Shown here: in pieces, positions 62,071 through 64,000 of the stretch
How positions within the stretch are numbered: position 1 is the stretch's first letter
Layout: every line of letters starts with the position of its first letter
From: Mycolicibacterium rhodesiae NBB3
Lineage (GTDB): Bacteria; Actinomycetota; Actinomycetes; Mycobacteriales; Mycobacteriaceae
Length of the DNA stretch: 64,000 bases
Direction: 5' to 3'
Assembly (NCBI RefSeq): GCF_000230895.2
Contig: NC_016604.1
Location: forward strand, 4,898,001 to 4,962,000
Notes under the pieces: model-generated
Told to the model about the DNA's origin: nothing
Databases searched by the model: none
Seen by the model: the letters and a program-made list of their open reading frames with translations, nothing else
Translations under genes and position numbers: made by a program

Positions 62071-63234
62071 GTGGGCGATCGAATCTCGACGGGTATGTCC
62101 TTCGCGGGCCTTGGCGCGGTGACCGGTTACGGCTGGGGCAAAGACGCGCTGTGGAACGGCTTGTTGAGCGGCAAGCCCGCCGCTCGCCTCTGCCGTATCG
62201 ACGACGATGGCGGCGAAGAATCGGGCTGGCTGGCGCGCATTCCCGAGGGTGGCGCTCCGGAAGACGGCGACGGTCTGTTCATCCGGTCGTACCTGTCCTC
62301 GTGCCGCGAGGCCATCGAGGACGCGCACAACCGCGGCTGGGTTCCCGGCAACCGCGTTGGCGTCATCCGTGGTACCACCTTCGGCGACAGCTATGCCTTC
62401 CGCGATTTCTACCGGAGCTATTCGGGCAGCCGTCGGGAATTCGTCGGCAGCGTCCTGACGTCGACGGCGATCTCGATGCTCATGAAGGAGAACGATTTTC
62501 ACGGTCCGGCGACCGAGGTGAGCGCGACCTGCTCGACGGGTCTGGTAGCCCTGTTGACCGCCAAGATGTGGCTGGAAGCTGGTATGGCGGATGACGTCAT
62601 CGTGTCGACGACGGATCTGTCCTTCACGCCCGAGATCCTCTCTGGCTTCGTCAATCTCGGCGCAGCGGTCATCGACGAGGAACCGTTGGCGGTCTGCCGG
62701 CCGTTCCAGTCGGGCTCTCGCGGATTCTCTCCCGGCGAGGCCGCCATCACCTTCGTGATGTCCAACCGCGTTGAAACACCGTATTTTCGACTGCTCGGGG
62801 CCGCCATGACAGCGGACGGCTATCACCCGACGGGTATGGATACGTCCTTCGCAAGGGTCAAGGAGAGTGTCGCCACAGCGTTGTCGAGTGCGGGTGTCGA
62901 TCGCTCCGAGATCCGTTATCTCAACGCCCACGGCACCGGTACCGAGCAGTGCACCAAAGCCGAAGTGACCGTGGCGGACGACATTTTCGACGGGGACTTG
63001 GACATCTACGCCCTCAAGCCCCTGGTGGGGCACTGCCTCACCTCGGCAGCCACCATCGAAATCGCCGGAGCGGCGCTGGCTGAGCAGCACGGCAAGATTC
63101 CCGCGCCGCCCGCGTTCTCCGAGCGCCACCCGAGACTGATCGACGGACCGACGGAGATGGAAGACGGTCTGACCCTCAAGCTTTCGATGGGCATGGGGGG
63201 ATACAACACCGCAGCGATCCTCGGATCACGATAG
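62071..63234 (+). CDS. Beta-ketoacyl synthase (KAS/FabF-like)
   Basis: A 387-residue thiolase-fold ketosynthase with the Cys-His-His triad: Cys in SATCSTGLVAL (codon 62530-62532), first His in NAHGTGTEQCTKAE and second in KPLVGHCLTSAA. This fits condensation of acyl units rather than decarboxylation only. GTG 62071 has AAGGAG 7 bp upstream; ATG 62044 is an alternative. It starts 28 bp after the sugar transferase and probably shares its transcript. In such loci it may build an acyl chain for glycan or lipid decoration; unproven. Confidence 0.88.
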   Translation: MGDRISTGMSFAGLGAVTGYGWGKDALWNGLLSGKPAARLCRIDDDGGEESGWLARIPEGGAPEDGDGLFIRSYLSSCREAIEDAHNRGWVPGNRVGVIRGTTFGDSYAFRDFYRSYSGSRREFVGSVLTSTAISMLMKENDFHGPATEVSATCSTGLVALLTAKMWLEAGMADDVIVSTTDLSFTPEILSGFVNLGAAVIDEEPLAVCRPFQSGSRGFSPGEAAITFVMSNRVETPYFRLLGAAMTADGYHPTGMDTSFARVKESVATALSSAGVDRSEIRYLNAHGTGTEQCTKAEVTVADDIFDGDLDIYALKPLVGHCLTSAATIEIAGAALAEQHGKIPAPPAFSERHPRLIDGPTEMEDGLTLKLSMGMGGYNTAAILGSR

Positions 63235-63254
63235 AAAGGCGAAGCGTAACCACC

Positions 63255-64000
63255 ATGGCCGCTACAACGAAGATGAAGGTGGGCTGGGCGGACGTCGCCT
63301 TCGCAGGCACCAGGACGTCGCTGCTTGCCGGTCCGTTGGACCACAAGGGCGAGGACTACGCGAAGGCGGCACTGCGGGCGGTCGCCGAGCGTGGCCCGTC
63401 GGCACGAGTCGGCTTGATACCATCGTCGACCACCAACAAGTGGGAGTTCCGCCCGGACGAATTCGCGCGAATCGCGACGATCGATCCTCTTCCCGTCCCG
63501 GAGATGCTGCGCAAGTACGAGCAGATCACCGCCGAGGCGTCGGTGGGAAACCACCCGCTGGTGCTGGTGTTCTGCGGCGACTATGTGATGTTCAGCGCCG
63601 ACCACGGCTTCGGGGACGCGACCGCATGCCTCGAAGTGGTCGCACTCGCCTCCGGTAGCGATGTCGACGGCTACCTGGAGTCCAACGACGACCTGCCCCT
63701 GAAGAAGGCGGTGAACGCCGTCGTGTCGAAGTCGCCGTCTACTGCATTGAAAGCGCTTCGCGGACAACCGGTCTCGCCGCCAGAGGATGTTCCGCACCTG
63801 CGTACCTATCCGAAGGCGGATGTGCGAGACATCGTGATGTCGTTCGTCCGCACTGAGCCGGGTACGTTCAACACCCTGCGGAAACTGCGCAAAGAGTCGT
63901 TCCCCGAAGTCAGTATGAGCGCTGCCGTCTCGTACCTGATCCGGCGAGCATTCGCCGACCACGGTGTGGAACTCACCGACGATCTCGGCGTGCTCGTGGA
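63255..64000 (+). CDS. HxxxD acyltransferase (condensation/PapA-like), 3' truncated by the window
   Basis: An ORF from ATG 63255 (MAATTKMKVGWADVAFAGTR) runs in frame past the right edge with no stop, giving 248 codons here. The HxxxD active site of BAHD/condensation-type acyltransferases is visible as ADHGFGDAT (His codon 63603, Asp codon 63615). This class transfers acyl groups from CoA or ACP to hydroxyls; mycobacterial PapA proteins decorate trehalose or other sugars. It is 20 bp after the ketosynthase stop. The C-terminal half is outside the window, so assignment is from the motif and neighbours. Confidence 0.7.
   Translation, partial: MAATTKMKVGWADVAFAGTRTSLLAGPLDHKGEDYAKAALRAVAERGPSARVGLIPSSTTNKWEFRPDEFARIATIDPLPVPEMLRKYEQITAEASVGNHPLVLVFCGDYVMFSADHGFGDATACLEVVALASGSDVDGYLESNDDLPLKKAVNAVVSKSPSTALKALRGQPVSPPEDVPHLRTYPKADVRDIVMSFVRTEPGTFNTLRKLRKESFPEVSMSAAVSYLIRRAFADHGVELTDDLGVLV

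Overview
The window is high-GC actinobacterial DNA and reads as a chromosomal segment of a mycobacterium, most likely a rapidly growing (Mycolicibacterium-type) species. The evidence is an antigen 85C-type mycolyltransferase, an Apa/FAP-type alanine-proline antigen, BfrA, MgtA, a KstR-type operator consensus at two promoters, and a gene order that, from my memory of M. tuberculosis H37Rv, follows Rv1851 (ureF) to about Rv1879. A Lon protease, a phosphoketolase and a nitrile-hydratase cluster sit within that backbone; M. tuberculosis lacks Lon. No database search was possible, so family names rest on motifs and recall.

Layout. 1-2769: end of the urease accessory operon (ureF-ureG-ureD) converging on ndh. 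2883-4551: an F420-type LLM enzyme and an atypical SDR. 4737-6602: modB-modC of a molybdate ABC transporter with no modA beside them. 6821-9828: apa, a small polyproline secreted protein, a GlsB-like membrane protein and a zinc alcohol dehydrogenase. 9825-14429: a hypothetical gene divergent from a CGNR regulator, a CPBP protease divergent from phosphoketolase. 14459-19148: an overlapping LLM, two-domain CoA-transferase and thiolase-like operon converging on a minus-strand block (SDR, lipoprotein, ferredoxin reductase, DUF72, HhH protein, TfoX-N protein, lon, fbpC, L-lactate dehydrogenase).

28592-39615: an overlapping cyclase-like sensor and cNMP-gated MscS pair upstream of lldD2, DUF1810, an amylase-family enzyme with a nucleoside deaminase and a membrane protein under a TetR regulator with a clear palindromic operator, a lipoprotein, a PaaI thioesterase behind a KstR box, and a FUSC protein. 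39616-43951: leader hairpin, small ORF, nitrile-hydratase-like beta, alpha and accessory genes, then Rv1874- and Rv1875-like genes and an enoyl-CoA hydratase. 44024-47800: iron storage (bfd, a hypothetical gene, IdeR-like box, bfrA) and an MFS exporter fused to a winged-helix domain.

47826-50592: a partner-switching module (STAS antagonist, anti-sigma kinase, SpoIIE phosphatase) containing an overlooked 39-codon ORF that resembles the phosphatase tail. 50861-56903: KstR-box carboxymuconolactone-decarboxylase-like gene, glnA3-like gene, NTF2-like/amidohydrolase pair, SDR divergent from a dienelactone hydrolase. 56904-59900: an inverted-repeat pair, mgtA, DUF1275, two small exported proteins. 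59901-64000: an AT-rich control region, a 45-codon upstream ORF, then a polyprenyl-phosphate sugar-phosphate transferase, a ketosynthase and an HxxxD acyltransferase running off the edge. This last group looks like the start of an acylated-glycan locus and is the best candidate for an undescribed system. No tRNA, rRNA, CRISPR, IS or prophage was seen.
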